Of a stretch of 64,000 nt of DNA, positions 10,340-21,629 are shown in pieces (position 1 is the first letter of the stretch; every line of letters begins with the position of its first letter). Under the pieces are notes generated by a model. It did not search any database, was not told the DNA's origin, and saw nothing but the letters and a program-made list of their open reading frames with translations. This DNA is from Acholoe squamosa (taxonomy: Eukaryota > Annelida > Polychaeta > Phyllodocida > Polynoidae). The position numbers and the translations under genes were made by a program. Location: NCBI GenBank assembly GCA_949317995.1, contig OX439040.1, positions 59,616,089 to 59,680,088 of the forward strand. Reading direction: 5' to 3'.

Positions 10340-11370
10340 CCTGCAAATCAGTGGCACCGCCATGGGAACTAAAGTAGCACCCTCCTATGTAAACATTTTA
10401 TGGGTAGTTTCGAAACCAAATTTGTGTATCCTTACAAAACTTAACCACTGCTCTGGAGAAGATTCATTTATGACATCTTCCTGATTTGGATCCAGGGAGA
10501 AGAATCTTTATTAGCTTTTGTGAACTACTAGTACTTAAACAACTGTCACAAAAAAAACATAAAATTCATACTAAAACACTCCAGAACAGAAATTAATTTT
10601 CTGGACATTAAGGTTTTGCATGACCTCAAAGGCAATCTGTCGACCACACTATACTGTAAACCCACAGACAGCCACAATTATCTTCTCTACTCCTCTGAAC
10701 ACCCTAGACATGTTCTAAAAGGGATACCATAGTCTCAATTCTTGAGAGTGCGTAGAATCTGTTCAAATACACTGGAGTTCAGACGCAATGCACTTATGCT
10801 CTGTACACATTTCTTACGCAGGGGCTATCCCCAAAAAACTAGTTCTACAGTCAATCATTAAAGCTGAGGAACAAAGAAGATCTGATCTGCTACAGATCAA
10901 AGAAAAAATCTCTGAACAAGAGGGGCCTTTTACTGCATCGTCACCCACAACCCAGCAAATTCCAAAATGAAAACATAATTAGATCTAATTGGGACCTAAT
11001 GCTAAAGGCAAAATCGACCAGGGCGCACCACAACTTATATTTGGGAAACGTCGCAATAAGTCATTGAGTGATGAACTGGTCAGAGCCTCCACCAGTACCA
11101 CACCTGAACGTCCCAAAGTACCACACATCATACGTAATCCTTTCAAACTTCCTAATACTTGCAATTATTGCCCGAAACTCGATAAAGATAGCAGTTACAT
11201 ATATTCTCTATATGAAGGCAAAAGGTATAGAACACTATATAATGTGAATTGCCAATCTTAAGCTTCATCAAAAACCCTCACAACTCAAGAGAGGGCAGGC
11301 TTGAAGGGAATCAAGAGGAAAAAAGATGGATGCACCGTCTTTGCACCATCGCTCCTCTGGGTTTAAATCT
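10340..11370 (+). pseudogene. Penelope-like retroelement remnant (RT C-terminal half; endonuclease mostly lost)
   Basis: Conceptual reading across frames gives Penelope-like blocks: GTAMGTKVAPSY near 10350-10390; a palm block near 10453-10490 in which the catalytic Asp pair reads Tyr-Asp; CKPTDSHNYLLYSSEHPRH near 10650-10705; and SQFLRVRRICSNTLEFR near 10733-10785. A Cys-containing block (NTCNYCPKL, 11153-11180) leads towards the GIY-YIG endonuclease, but its core is missing. Only the end block WMHRLCTIAPLGLN survives at about 11327-11368. Many frameshifts and stops make it inactive. It is absent from duplicate B, so it probably inserted after the duplication. Confidence 0.7.
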
Positions 11371-11768
11371 ACTTGATTAAAAAATCAGAAAACCAGTCTG
11401 GCAACAACAAAAAACGCCCTGAAAAACAATGCTACAAGCAGGCCAGACCCGTCTTCTGATCGCAGAACTAAAAAACACTACTGTTGTCGGACATTATCCT
11501 ACCACACTAAGACCACTGCTATAGAAAGTAGAAGTCCCCCCCTTAGGGGTCGATTAAAACCCTAGGTAATCAACCCCAGGGGTTATCACCCCTTAGAGAA
11601 ACTGATCAACCTAGTTTTCTTTTCACCAATAAAACCTTTAAGCTGGTGAACTACTTTCTCATAAAATATTCATAGCACATGCCATTACTAAACTCTATAT
11701 CTTTAATTCATAGATACCCAGGATTCATTGGAACTGGTCTAAATATTCCTCCTCATACACTGTACGTG

Positions 11769-11926
11769 GAGTTTTTATGGTATATTGAACAAGTAATCAA
11801 TGGATAATTCATGAGGAGTGTGTGTTAGTGAAGGATAATTACACGAGGCCGAGTGTAATTAGCCTTTGCTAACACACACCAGTCATGAATTATCCATTGA
11901 CTACTTATTTTATACCACGAAACCAA
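11769..11926. mobile_element. Foldback/MITE-like hairpin, about 150 bp
   Basis: The two halves are near-perfect inverted repeats of about 65-75 bp around a short GAGGCCGA centre (about 11845). For example CAATGGATAATTCATGA (11798-11814) faces TCATGAATTATCCATTG (11883-11899), and TGTGTGTTAG faces CTAACACACA. No target duplication could be fixed. Confidence 0.7.
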
Positions 11927-11999
11927 TAAATAATCAATATAATACTAATAAATTCAAGTTGAAAACAAAAATTATTCCCCCTCCCCGGGACTCGAAGCC

Positions 12000-12440
12000 A
12001 GCCATAGTGTGTGTACAGGTACATACACCTCGGTGCCCGGCAGCGGACAGCGACAGCGCCCGTCTCGGCTAGCCTTGGCAGTGGCACACGGCGAAAAATA
12101 GTGTTTGTACACGATCGGTACATACACCTCGTCGCCCGGCAGCGGACAGCGACAGCACACACGGCGAAAAAAAGATGATTCTCGCTGTTATGTTTGTGTA
12201 TAATACACCTCGTCGCCCGGCAGTGGACAGCGACAGCGCACACAGCGAAAAAAGATGCACCCGGACTGGGGCTCGATCCGCATACCTCACGCGGCTGAGC
12301 GCAATGCGCTAACCACTAGACCACCGCGTCTCCTCCTTCAGCGGCCGTCTCGAATTGGATTGATTTGAACACGTCCCTTGGTTATGTATACACGATCGGT
12401 ACACATGCCTCTGCGCCCGGCTAGGCCTCCGTTGTTTGGT
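12000..12440. repeat. Irregular tandem repeat, about 80-105 bp unit
   Basis: A unit with ATACACCTCGTCGCCCGGCA, then GGACAGCGACAGC and CACACGGCGAAAAA, occurs near 12023, 12122 and 12205, and in part near 12400. It is more GC-rich than its surroundings. Overlapping reading frames on the minus strand are products of this repetition. Confidence 0.7.
12270..12345 (-). repeat. tRNA-derived SINE head (minus strand)
   Basis: On the minus strand the sequence has an A-box-like TGGTCTAGTGGTTAGCGCA and a B-box-like GGATCGAGCCCC at tRNA-like spacing. This is the internal pol III promoter of a tRNA or tRNA-derived SINE. It lies within repeat-rich sequence, so a SINE is more likely than a functional tRNA gene. 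Confidence 0.55.
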
Positions 12441-12467
12441 TTAGTTCTAGCCATCCACTTCTCGTCA

Positions 12468-12560
12468 GTCCCTGTGGCGCACTGCATAGGGAGTTGGACT
12501 AAGGACCTGAGATTGCAGGTTCGACCCCTACCATGGCAATGAAATATTCTGTAGGTTTTA
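12468..12560 (+). repeat. tRNA-derived SINE (plus strand)
   Basis: An A-box-like TGGCGCACTGCATAGG is followed by a B box GGTTCGACCCC at about 12517 and then CATGGCAATGAAATATTCTG. The order and spacing fit a tRNA-derived SINE. The 3' boundary is uncertain. Confidence 0.6.
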
Positions 12561-13039
12561 ACATGTGACATGTGACATGTAAGGACATGAGAGGCGTGCG
12601 GGTTATCCATGGATAACCTGCACGCCTTACAAAATTGATGTTACAGCCTACAGGGTGTGCACTATCGACAGATATGTGGATGGGAATATCCACCAAAAAG
12701 CACTGAGTAACCAAGAAATCGTGGTATAACTAACACTATAACATAGCCCTTCACTTTGACACATCCATTTTGAGAAATCCTTCTCACTTGTCCTTTTTTT
12801 TTAGATTGTTCTCCCTAAAGCAGGATTCAGCTTAAAGCGAAGGCTTTAGAATAATCCTGACTGATTATCTGAGATTTTGTACAAAAAGAAAAAAAACACT
12901 TTCTTTTAATTGAAGTAATTGTTGGGATTGTAGGTGAGGATTTCCTCCCAGCAAATCTGAGTGAAGATGAGTCATGGTGAGTGATGATGTGTGAAAAATT
13001 TTGTGTGATAACGAACTGTGTCGTCTTGTGTCATACTGA

Positions 13040-13530
13040 GTCAACTCTCACTCAGATTGACAAACCAGCACTCACTTCATTAAAGGTGGTAGGAAAGGTT
13101 GGGTGAATGTTCGTCAGCATGTGTCAATACTGGTCAAGTCTCACTGAGCTTGATGAACAAGCACTCACTTTGATACAGATGGTAGGGGAGACTGCATGAA
13201 CATGCGTCTGCAAGTGTCTAAACTTGTCAACTTCCACTCAGTTTGATGAACAATCACTCACTGTGATAAAGATGGTAGGGGAGACTGGGACAGCGTGTGT
13301 CAACAAGTGTCTACAGTTGTCAACTCTCACTCAGCTTGACAAACAATCACTCACTTCAATAAAGATGTGGGAGAAGATTGGGTAAGCATCTGCCAACATG
13401 TGTCAATAGTCACCCACTCCCACACAGCTTGACAAACAACCACTCACTTCCATAAAGATGTGAGAGATGACTTGGTGAACAATTGTCAGCATGTGTCAAT
13501 AATTGCTAGCTCTCACTCAGCATGACTCAA
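13040..13530. repeat. Minisatellite, about 93-bp unit, roughly 5 copies
   Basis: Units begin with TCAACTCTCACTCAG or variants near 13041, 13134, 13227, 13319, 13411 and 13507. Each contains a CACTCACTT-like block and a later GTGTCAA block. Copies are diverged. Confidence 0.8.
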
Positions 13531-14471
13531 ATTCACAATGAGAGACTATGGAATCTGTATTATAAATTCTAACTGCTTGTACTTTACAGAATGGGCCAAT
13601 AGATTGAAGGAACATAATGATATTGAAGAATATGGAATTTGGTGCATATATAAGACAAAAAAGATGATTTGTTTTGTCTATGGGACTTAGCACTGAGTTA
13701 GACTTATCTGCATTTTACATGTGATCTATGCATCTGTTGGGTCTGGTTTAGCAGAATATAAAAAAGTTTAATGTCTAGTGATCAGCTAGGTCACATATGA
13801 TTAGGGGAAATACATAGGACTTCACACAAAGTGACACACTACATAGTATTCTGTGTTCTGATTGGTCCATTTTAAATTTCCCTCCCTTTCTTTGTTCTCC
13901 TCCTGAGTTCAAACAGACAAGTAGAGACAGCCAAGGAGGAGAGATGTGCTGGTAGGTGGTCACACAGTTCTAGATTAATTTGTTCTTCAAATCCCAGTTG
14001 ATAGGTATTTCTACAGTAATATATTGTTATTACTGATTATGTCTGAACATGCCTTACTGCTAATTCCAAGCTTTAGTGGCAATACCCCAAGATAGTAGTA
14101 GATTTAGAACTATGAGTAAAGCCTATGGACATTTAGGGGACTCAGAATGCTAAGTTATAAGTTCTGGTATCTGGGGACTAAGTGAATGACCATTCATTGT
14201 CAATATGGATGGGACTTGGGGTCTAGATTTAGACTGATTCTGTTTTGTGTTTATGATTATTTTTTTGATTTGAACAGGTATTCCCAGGAAAACTACAAGG
14301 AATCATCTATCAACACCACAACCATCCATTTCCAAGGAGAGTGGGTAAAACATGATATTGTGAGGAAAGATATCTTCACATGGAAACAGGATAATCAGAT
14401 GAATTGATGTTCACAATAAAGCCAAAAATAAAAATCCACAACCCCCCCCCATTCCTAGCCCCCCACAAGCA
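13531..14471. other. Non-coding, nothing recognised
   Basis: AT-rich sequence without repeats or coding frames that I can support. A short poly-C run lies near 14442. Confidence 0.45.
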
Positions 14472-14489
14472 AAAATTGGTCAGTGCGTC

Positions 14490-14640
14490 ATCATACGTGA
14501 TACTGCGTCATAACCCATGCGTCATTGTGTGTCATACTACGTCATAACCCATGTGTCATTGTGCGTCATACTGCGTCATAACCCATGCGTCATTGTGTGT
14601 GAAGATGAGTCATAACACATGCGTCAGTCTAGGTGAAGCT
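14490..14640. repeat. Minisatellite, 34-bp unit, about 4 copies
   Basis: CGTCATAACCCATG(C/T)GTCATTG-type units start at about 14506, 14540, 14574 and 14608, a constant 34-bp step. Each copy carries several (T)GCGTCA half-sites. Confidence 0.85.
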
Positions 14641-14938
14641 GAGTCAGCCCTGGCAATGCTTGACGCAAATAAAATTTCCAGGAGCACACTGCGTGAAGGC
14701 TCACACACTTTGACTCAACTTCACGAAGATTTGCTGGGCTGTTAGTAGGGTCCCTTAGCATTGATTTTGGGCTCAACCGTTACCGGAGTGACAAAAGCGC
14801 CAAATTTGGTCCAGATGGTTATTTGGTTGTATGGATTGATTTTAGCCTAGGAGCCACTTTGGAACCTAATTGGTAACCATGGTAATGGCCAAAATCCAAA
14901 ATGGCCAACATTTTCCCATTATACCACCCTATAACAGC

Positions 14939-15498
14939 TTAAGGTGGCTGGCGGGGATAGAGTAAAAGTAATTAGGATTTTGCCATATTCTCACCATAGT
15001 CTAAAAATGATTTGTACTTTTCATATGTGCAAAAATAATAGGGGGGTCCCATGCATTTTTTTTGAGATACAGAAGATTTAACCCTATATAGGATCATATA
15101 GTGATTTGTCACATAAACCCTTGGATTCATATCCAAAAGTAATTAAATTTTGTTTAAACCTCTTCAGCACTAAGATATTAAGCATATCTTTGCAGTAGAT
15201 GTAACATTGACATATGGTCCCAGGCATATTTCTAATATTTTTGATGATTGAAATAATAAATGTAAGGATATGGTTAGAATAGTGACATCTAGGTTATACA
15301 TTCTTTTCTAGGTGGTCACACACAACAGTCCCCATGGCTCATTTGTAATGTCTCTGCCTTACTCACAAGAGATCCTGGGTTCAAATCCATGCCAAGCCTC
15401 CCTGTATTTTGCACATTTCGCCTTTCCATAGAGTCAATGTACCACAGAGACCCCTGGTGTACAAATGATGAACTAACAATACCCGCCAGCCACCTTAA
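14939..15498. mobile_element. TTAA-flanked TIR element (piggyBac-like non-autonomous)
   Basis: The left end reads TTAA then GGTGGCTGGCGGG; the right end reads CCCGCCAGCCACC then TTAA (15495-15498). TTAA target duplication suggests piggyBac-type transposition, though the terminus is not the usual CCY. The interior has no transposase and includes a tRNA-like segment with a B-box-like GGGTTCAAATCC (about 15370). Confidence 0.7.
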
Positions 15499-15584
15499 CT
15501 AATGGATATACAACACATCTAACCGCTCCTACCCCCACTAAAGGATACCTACTGGTTCCCATGCTCTTATTTGTTTCCTCCTAA

Positions 15585-16760
15585 ATAGAGCTGTTGCCTA
15601 GCAACGGCCATTCTGAATATTTTTTTGCTTAGCAACGCATGTTCATTGTAGAGCTAGCTCAATTTTACGGGTACCTTCTCCCTAAATAAGGCCCAGGGAT
15701 TTCAGTGATGTCATTAATTTCTCCTTACCATGTATTGTTTCCTAGCAACAGCCATTCTAAATGTTTATTTGCCTAGCAACATATGTAGACCTAGCTAAAT
15801 TTTACAGGTACCTACCCCCCATAAATAAGGCCCAGGAATTTCAGTGATGTCATTCTTTTCTCCCTACCATGTATCGTTGCCTAGCAACGGCCACTCTAAA
15901 TGTTCATTTGCCTAGCAACTCATGTTTATTGTAGACCTAGCTCAAGTTCATGGGTAGCTTCCCCTCGAAAATGAGGCCCGGGGATTTCAATTTCACCCTA
16001 CCATGTATGGTTGCCTAGCAATGGCTATTCTAAATGTTTATTTGCCTAGCAACAAATGTCTGTCATGGACCTAGCTCAATTTTATGGTTATCTACCATCC
16101 TAAATAAGGCCCAGGGATTTCAGTGATGTCATAATTCTCTGTCCATGTCAGTTTGCCTAGCAACGGCCATTCCAAATGCATATTTGCCTAGCCACACATG
16201 TTTCTTGTAGACCTGGCTCAATTTTATGAGTACCTAATCCCATAAATGATGCCCAAAGATTTCAGCGATCTCATGCATTTCTACCTCCCATGTCAATTTT
16301 ATGGTTATCTACTCTCCTAAATAAGGCCCAGGGATTTCAGTGATGTCATGTATTTCTCCCTCCAAGTCAGTTTGCCTAGCAATGGCCATTCTAAACATTT
16401 ATTTGCCCAGCAATGCATGTTAATTGTAGACCTAGCTCAAGTTTAAGGGTGCCTATGCCCTAAATGAGGCCCAGGTATTTCATTGATGTCATTCATTTCT
16501 CCCTACCATGTATGGTTGCCCAGCAAAAGCCATTCTAAATATTTATTTGCCTAGCAACACATGTTTGTCATGGACCTAGCTCAATTTTATGATTATCTAC
16601 CTTCCTAAATAAAGCCCAGGGATTGAAGCGTTGTCATACATTTCTCCCTCCCATGTCTGTTTGCCTAGCAACAACCTTCCTAAATGTTTATTTGCCTAGC
16701 AATGTTTCTTGTGGACCTGGCTTAATTCCATGAGGACCTATCCATGCCTCCTAAGTAAGG
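15585..16760. repeat. Tandem array of about 140-bp units with paired X-box-like motifs
   Basis: About eight diverged units start near 15590, 15735, 15868, 16008, 16150, 16370, 16515 and 16660. Each carries two TTGCCTAGCAAC motifs about 30 bp apart, then GTAGACCTAGCTCAA, AATAAGGCCCAGGGATTTCA and GTGATGTCAT. The motif GTTGCCTAGCAAC fits the RFX X-box consensus. The fifth-to-sixth spacing is longer because of a partial extra unit. Confidence 0.8.
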
Positions 16761-17640
16761 TGCAGGAATTACAGTGGTGTCATTCATCTCTTGTTCTTGG
16801 ACATAATTTGGCAAAGAAACAGCTTTTTACATACATGTATGTATCTTATTACGAGAGACAAATGATAAACTTAGCCTAGTCAAAGGGGAATCATTCAGAG
16901 GTATCCCTGGCATCGTGGGAGCACCCACAGGTATTACTGCCACTGAGGGAGCACCCCGGGATCTCCCTGTCAGTGAGAAGGCAACTAGGGATGTGAGGCA
17001 GTACCTGTTGGACTCTATGGCATCCTCAGGCTGTTAGAATACCCACAGTTCTATAGGCCAAATATTACTATTTTATCCTTTATCTGAATCTGGAGTTGCA
17101 TTTTGTTGAAATTAATGCAAACATGGTGATTTTGGATGTTTTCATGGCAACTATGCTATTAGGTTTTCAGGGGAAACATACATCACCAAATTACAGTTTC
17201 AACTCGTGTGTTAATTAACAAACTAAGTCTCTACAATTTAGGATTCAATTATGTTGAGGACATGAGGACTATAATATAGTTTAAGTGGTTGGAAGTTGAA
17301 TTAGCTAACATGTTGCCATAGTAACCGTGTGTGTTTGTTTGTTAGCATATCAGAGCCAGGACCCAAGATACATGAAGGTTTCTTTGCACAGAAGGTTGGC
17401 AAGGGAGTCCAAATTAATATAGGTATAAGCACATGGCCTTAATGAAGGTCATTGCCACTTGTTTGACCTTGAATTTGCTAGATTAGCCTAGATATGAGAC
17501 TTTTGGTCTTGTCAAAGATTAAATAATAGACATGTTCTTTTAAGGTCAATGGTAGTGTAATTGATCTTGGAGAATTTTTGCAATTGACAGTGACATTCAA
17601 ATTTGACCTTGAACATAATATAAATACTACAGCCCATGTG
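16761..17640. other. Non-coding, nothing recognised
   Basis: No reading frame of interest. A short imperfect repeat (GGTATCCCTGG, GGGATCTCCC) lies near 16900-16970. Otherwise featureless AT-rich DNA. Confidence 0.45.
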
Positions 17641-18010
17641 CACCCAATATAGCTTTAGGCATTGTCAGCAACCCCCATGATATCCTCAGATACTGTCTGG
17701 CAACTGAATTATAGCCTTTAGACACTGTCAGCATCCCTCCCCATGATACCTTCAAACACTCTCCTGCAACCAATTATATAGCCTGTAGGGCCTGTCAGCA
17801 GCCCCCACGACACCCACTGACTGGTAGCCCAATTATTGCCTGTAGGCACTATTAGCCCTTATGATATGCTATATATAATTACATGTATTACACATAGCCA
17901 CAGGATACCTTTATACTATATCCTGAAACCCCATCATAATTGCCTCAAGGCCCTATCACATAGTATCAGACAGTGGCATTATGTCTGCTATGCACTATCA
18001 CTGTACCCCT
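17640..18010. repeat. Weak tandem repeat, about 70-75 bp unit
   Basis: A diverged unit with TAGGCACTGTCAGCA, CCCCATGATACC and CAACTGAATTATAGCC elements recurs about five times. The periodicity is imperfect. Confidence 0.5.
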
Positions 18011-19079
18011 CGACTAATGCTATGGAGCTAAGATTGGGATGGCTGACAAGCCTGGGGGCCCCATAGGTGGGGTTCAGGTAGTGACTGCGGCCTGGCCCTC
18101 AGGACCAGTGGGCGGTTGGCTGGCAGTAAGGCTGAAAAGGAGGGTGGTCAGCTCAATGTATCATTAAAATACCAGGGGTCTTATTCATTAATGAAATAGA
18201 GACCTGAATGTATCACTGCAGGACGCTCTTGTGGCAATAAGGTGTGAAAAGCTAAGGCTCCCATATGCATATTAACATCCTATATTACAGACAGTGAGAG
18301 CATTGAAATATCAGGGCACTAGGAAGGGGGGGGGGGCACTTCATGTTCATCTTATTATCTAAACATGGAGCAGTCAACCCCCAGCTGCCACTGATTACAT
18401 GGGCAGTAAGTCTGCAGTTGCTACTCCCCTTCAAAGAGTCAGTGCCTCTCCACCCGGTCTGAGAAGCGATTATGACAGGGTGGTGTATAGAAGCTATTAT
18501 ATGGCTATATGACAGTACCAGGGGGATTAGTCCCTCCACTAGAAATTCCCTATCCCAGTTCCAGGGAAATTTTCAAAGCAGGAATTCCCTCCCATTGTGT
18601 ATTAGGACAAAGGGATCTATGTTTAGGTGAGGGATACAGTTAAGTTTGGGTAGGCCTATATAAATAAGAACTGTGCTCTGTGGTATATGTGCAGTACAGG
18701 GGCGGATCAAGGGTTTGAAGAAGAAAGGGACAAGGCCCAAAAGGAGGGGGCGCACCCCCTATTTTTGTGCAACTATTGGGGTGCCAAATATCCAAATAAA
18801 CTCTTAAGTACTGGCAAAAAATCCGCAACTGCAGTACTATTTTCTATACATCAGATGAATTATGAGATGAAGTACGTTGTACTCCCCAGAAAAGGTTCAA
18901 TGTCCTCAGAAGATTAAGTTACATTATTCTTACCTTAATAAGATGAAATGAATCTCTACAAAATTAGAATTTTATTTACATAATCCTGCATATAGAAGCA
19001 TGCAAACTAGTATACCAAACTGTTATTACCCACAACAAATCATGCTATTAAATTGTGTGTTTGATTAATTCGGATATTT
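18011..19079. other. Non-coding; possible transposon end near 18695
   Basis: No coding frame supported. The stretch CAGGGGCGGATCAAGG at about 18697 resembles CAGGGGCGGATC-type termini of animal DNA transposons, but no partner terminus was found. Confidence 0.35.
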
Positions 19080-19779
19080 GGATGATTTGGTTATTGTTTT
19101 TACTATTAATCTGAAACATCTAAAAAATGCCATTTTTGTACAGTCCAAAGCATTTATATCAAACTATACTTTCTTAGAAAGCATTAACTAGCAATGGAGC
19201 TTGGATTAGCAGTTACTACATAGCATCCTTACATACCACATCCTTTCTTTAAACTAGTATTCTCGGTGTTTATTAGTAATTATGTGTGCCCCATTACCTC
19301 AAAGCGTGTCAATCTTTTATAAGTTTCTACTATAATAGATTTACTTTAAGTTTAAATCATGAAGCACATTAAATATTGTTCCTGGACCTTGGTTTGTGGT
19401 AACCGCCCTCTAATTTTTTGACTACTTGAAAATAGACTGGTACCGGGTCATTTCGACGACAGGGGTAGGGGATTAAGAATGGGCACTATCTTCTATAAAC
19501 AGAGAGGGTCGGTCTCCAATGCTATACACACACTTAGCTACTGCCTCAAAGAATTATATACAGTCAACTGATATATTTTTTTTCAAGAACTGAAGCAGAA
19601 GTACAGCATCTTTAAACTACATGTACCAATACTCTGAAAAATAGTGAATGTGATAAAAAGGGGAAATGTAAAAGAAAAAGAAAAAAATTATTTGATAAAA
19701 AAATATATGGAAACAGGGGTGCGGGGGCAGAGAACCCGATTTCTTATGCCCTGATGAAATATCTGAATAAGAGAAAAGT

Positions 19780-19968
19780 GAGTGAGTGAGTGAGTAATAG
19801 ATGTTTAACGCCATTTCAACAGCTAAGGTCACATTCATGGCAAGAACGACATTACACAATTTCACAGTGGAAAGTGTCAGTGCCTGCGCATATGTGCACC
19901 ACACACATCCTGAGGGGATAGGAAAGATGAGAAGCAGACCCTTTTAAGTGGGCTAGGGAAGCCCGATA
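19780..19968. repeat. Dispersed repeat with (GTGA)n head, copy 1
   Basis: A GTGAGTGAGTGAGTGAG run is followed by TAATAGATGTTTAACGCC. The part from 19875 to 19968, including GCATATGTGCACCACACACA, is nearly identical to 23868-23961. This looks like a SINE-type dispersed repeat. Confidence 0.65.
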
Positions 19969-20689
19969 AGAGAAAAGAAAATATGAGAAAAGGAATAGGA
20001 AAATAAAAACGGGGGTGTTGGGGCACAGCCTCCAATCTTTTATTTGAAGCATCTAATAGAAATAGAAAATACAAAAATGTATAGAGGTACATGTATACAA
20101 GTTGGCGTAATGGCAAAACAAACATATGGCTGACCATGACCAATTTTAATCCCAATTGATGCAATGTGTATTCTGCACCTGGTCGTCGAAGTGATCCTGA
20201 ATCAATAGACTAACATCCTCTGTGATTGGCAGCACTAAAGGGAGGTGGCACCAGTGGAGTAGCAAAGAGTGCTGCCTTTGGCTTCATAGATTTCCCCTTG
20301 TTCAATTAAGGTTATGCTTCATACTACGACTGCCTCTTTAGCATAGTCTTTAGCATACATATAACTTTGCTGAAGTCTGGGTGCCTGCCCTGGCTCAGAT
20401 GTACATTGCACCATGCAGAACTCTTGGCAAATCAGGAAAGGAAGAGGCTATTACACTACTCTTGTTGTCAAGGTTCATTTCTGACTCTCATACCATACAT
20501 CCACCAGCACTTGTCTGTATGTATACTCAGGGACTCCAGGTGTTAAAAACACAATTTTAGTTGTTTTCCATGGGTATGTACATATCTATTGTCTACAAGT
20601 CCTCAGAACCATCCTCATAAACATGGCACTTTAATACATTTGAAATGAGTAACTATAAATGTACCCACTTGGCTGTAATGGGGATATAT

Positions 20690-21154
20690 TTGAATATAGG
20701 ATTCAAGCACTAGCCATTCACACACTGTAAAGCTTCTTACAGTTCTTCCCATGGATCATTACTGTATTACGCACTATATGGTGATATCACAGTAGCAAAA
20801 TGTTCAAGTTTGCAGAGTAAACTCCCCACTGCACTTTGGGGATTTTTTTTAATATTATTCAAGCCTAAGTCAGAACAACTGGATATAAACCTATAAAGCC
20901 AATCAATATATCCACACAAAGGCAGTGGACATGTTCAGGTGGAATCTAGCAATGAGATTATTTTCTATGCATTATTGAACTTCGCCATTTGGAACTGGTG
21001 CACCGGGTTAAGTTCCCATGTACAGTGAACACCCTATATAGCTATAAAGCCCCTATGTGTAGGCATTGTATAGAAATGTCTTTGAAACTCAAAAACCTAA
21101 GGCCATGAAGATCCATAGGACATTCTGATGTGGGGCTTATATGCCAAATGTCAG
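20690..21154. other. Non-coding, nothing recognised
   Basis: Sequence beyond the end of the duplicated block; no similarity to the iRhom coding region was found here. Confidence 0.45.
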
Positions 21155-21629
21155 AAGGTGGTACCACCCTAAATATGCGCTGCGACCCGAAAAAATCCAC
21201 TATTGCTGACACTTGACAAAATATTTCAAATACTTAAAATTTCCTCAGAACTAAGCCAAATATACCAGATTGTAGCTTTTGAAATGGCAAAAATCATACA
21301 CTAGGTCTGTCATAACAAAGTGCAATCAGATTTTTCGCAAATTGCCATGGAAACCACTGATGTGATTTTGTGGTCTGCCACCTGAGTCACTTCACATCTA
21401 TCATAGGTCCCTTTGATCCGCAGCAAATGATCTAAATTATTTTCATTCTTTTCCAATCTTTTTTTAAAAATATTCTCCAAGCCTCCAGGATAATTTTAAT
21501 GCCAATATATACACAGACAACCTGTTTAGAACCCATTTTATAGCCCTAGAAGTGAAAAATTGACTGTATTTAGTGCAGGACTTTTACCATTCTACCCGGA
21601 AGTGACCTGATTTAGGGTGGTACCACCTT
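21155..21629. mobile_element. 475-bp TIR element, uninterrupted copy
   Basis: The ends are 20-bp perfect inverted repeats: AAGGTGGTACCACCCTAAAT at the left and its reverse complement at the right. The interior has no coding frame. A second copy at 22447-23612 is very similar and carries an insertion. The target-site duplication is unclear; TTAA adjoins one end of each copy. Confidence 0.85.

Larger units (their letters stand above)
7685..20680 (+). repeat. Segmental duplication, copy A (discontinuous)
   Basis: Blocks of this region align in order and in the same orientation with 36640-42890: about 7685-7800 with 36640-36780, 8395-9520 with 36845-38123, 9524-9960 with 41110-41570, 12730-12860 with 41780-41885, 19080-19440 with 41985-42260, and 20200-20680 with 42440-42890. 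Unmatched stretches in between are mostly later insertions. Copy B ends about 40 bp before the iRhom stop codon, so this is a duplicate of the iRhom 3' flank. Confidence 0.8.

Noticed and set aside
11905..12290. Three overlapping minus-strand frames with repeated CRCPLPG-like text
   Set aside because: Translation of the tandem repeat at 12000-12440.
12270..12345. Functional tRNA gene
   Set aside because: Boxes fit, but the stems are imperfect and it lies in repetitive DNA; a SINE head is more likely.
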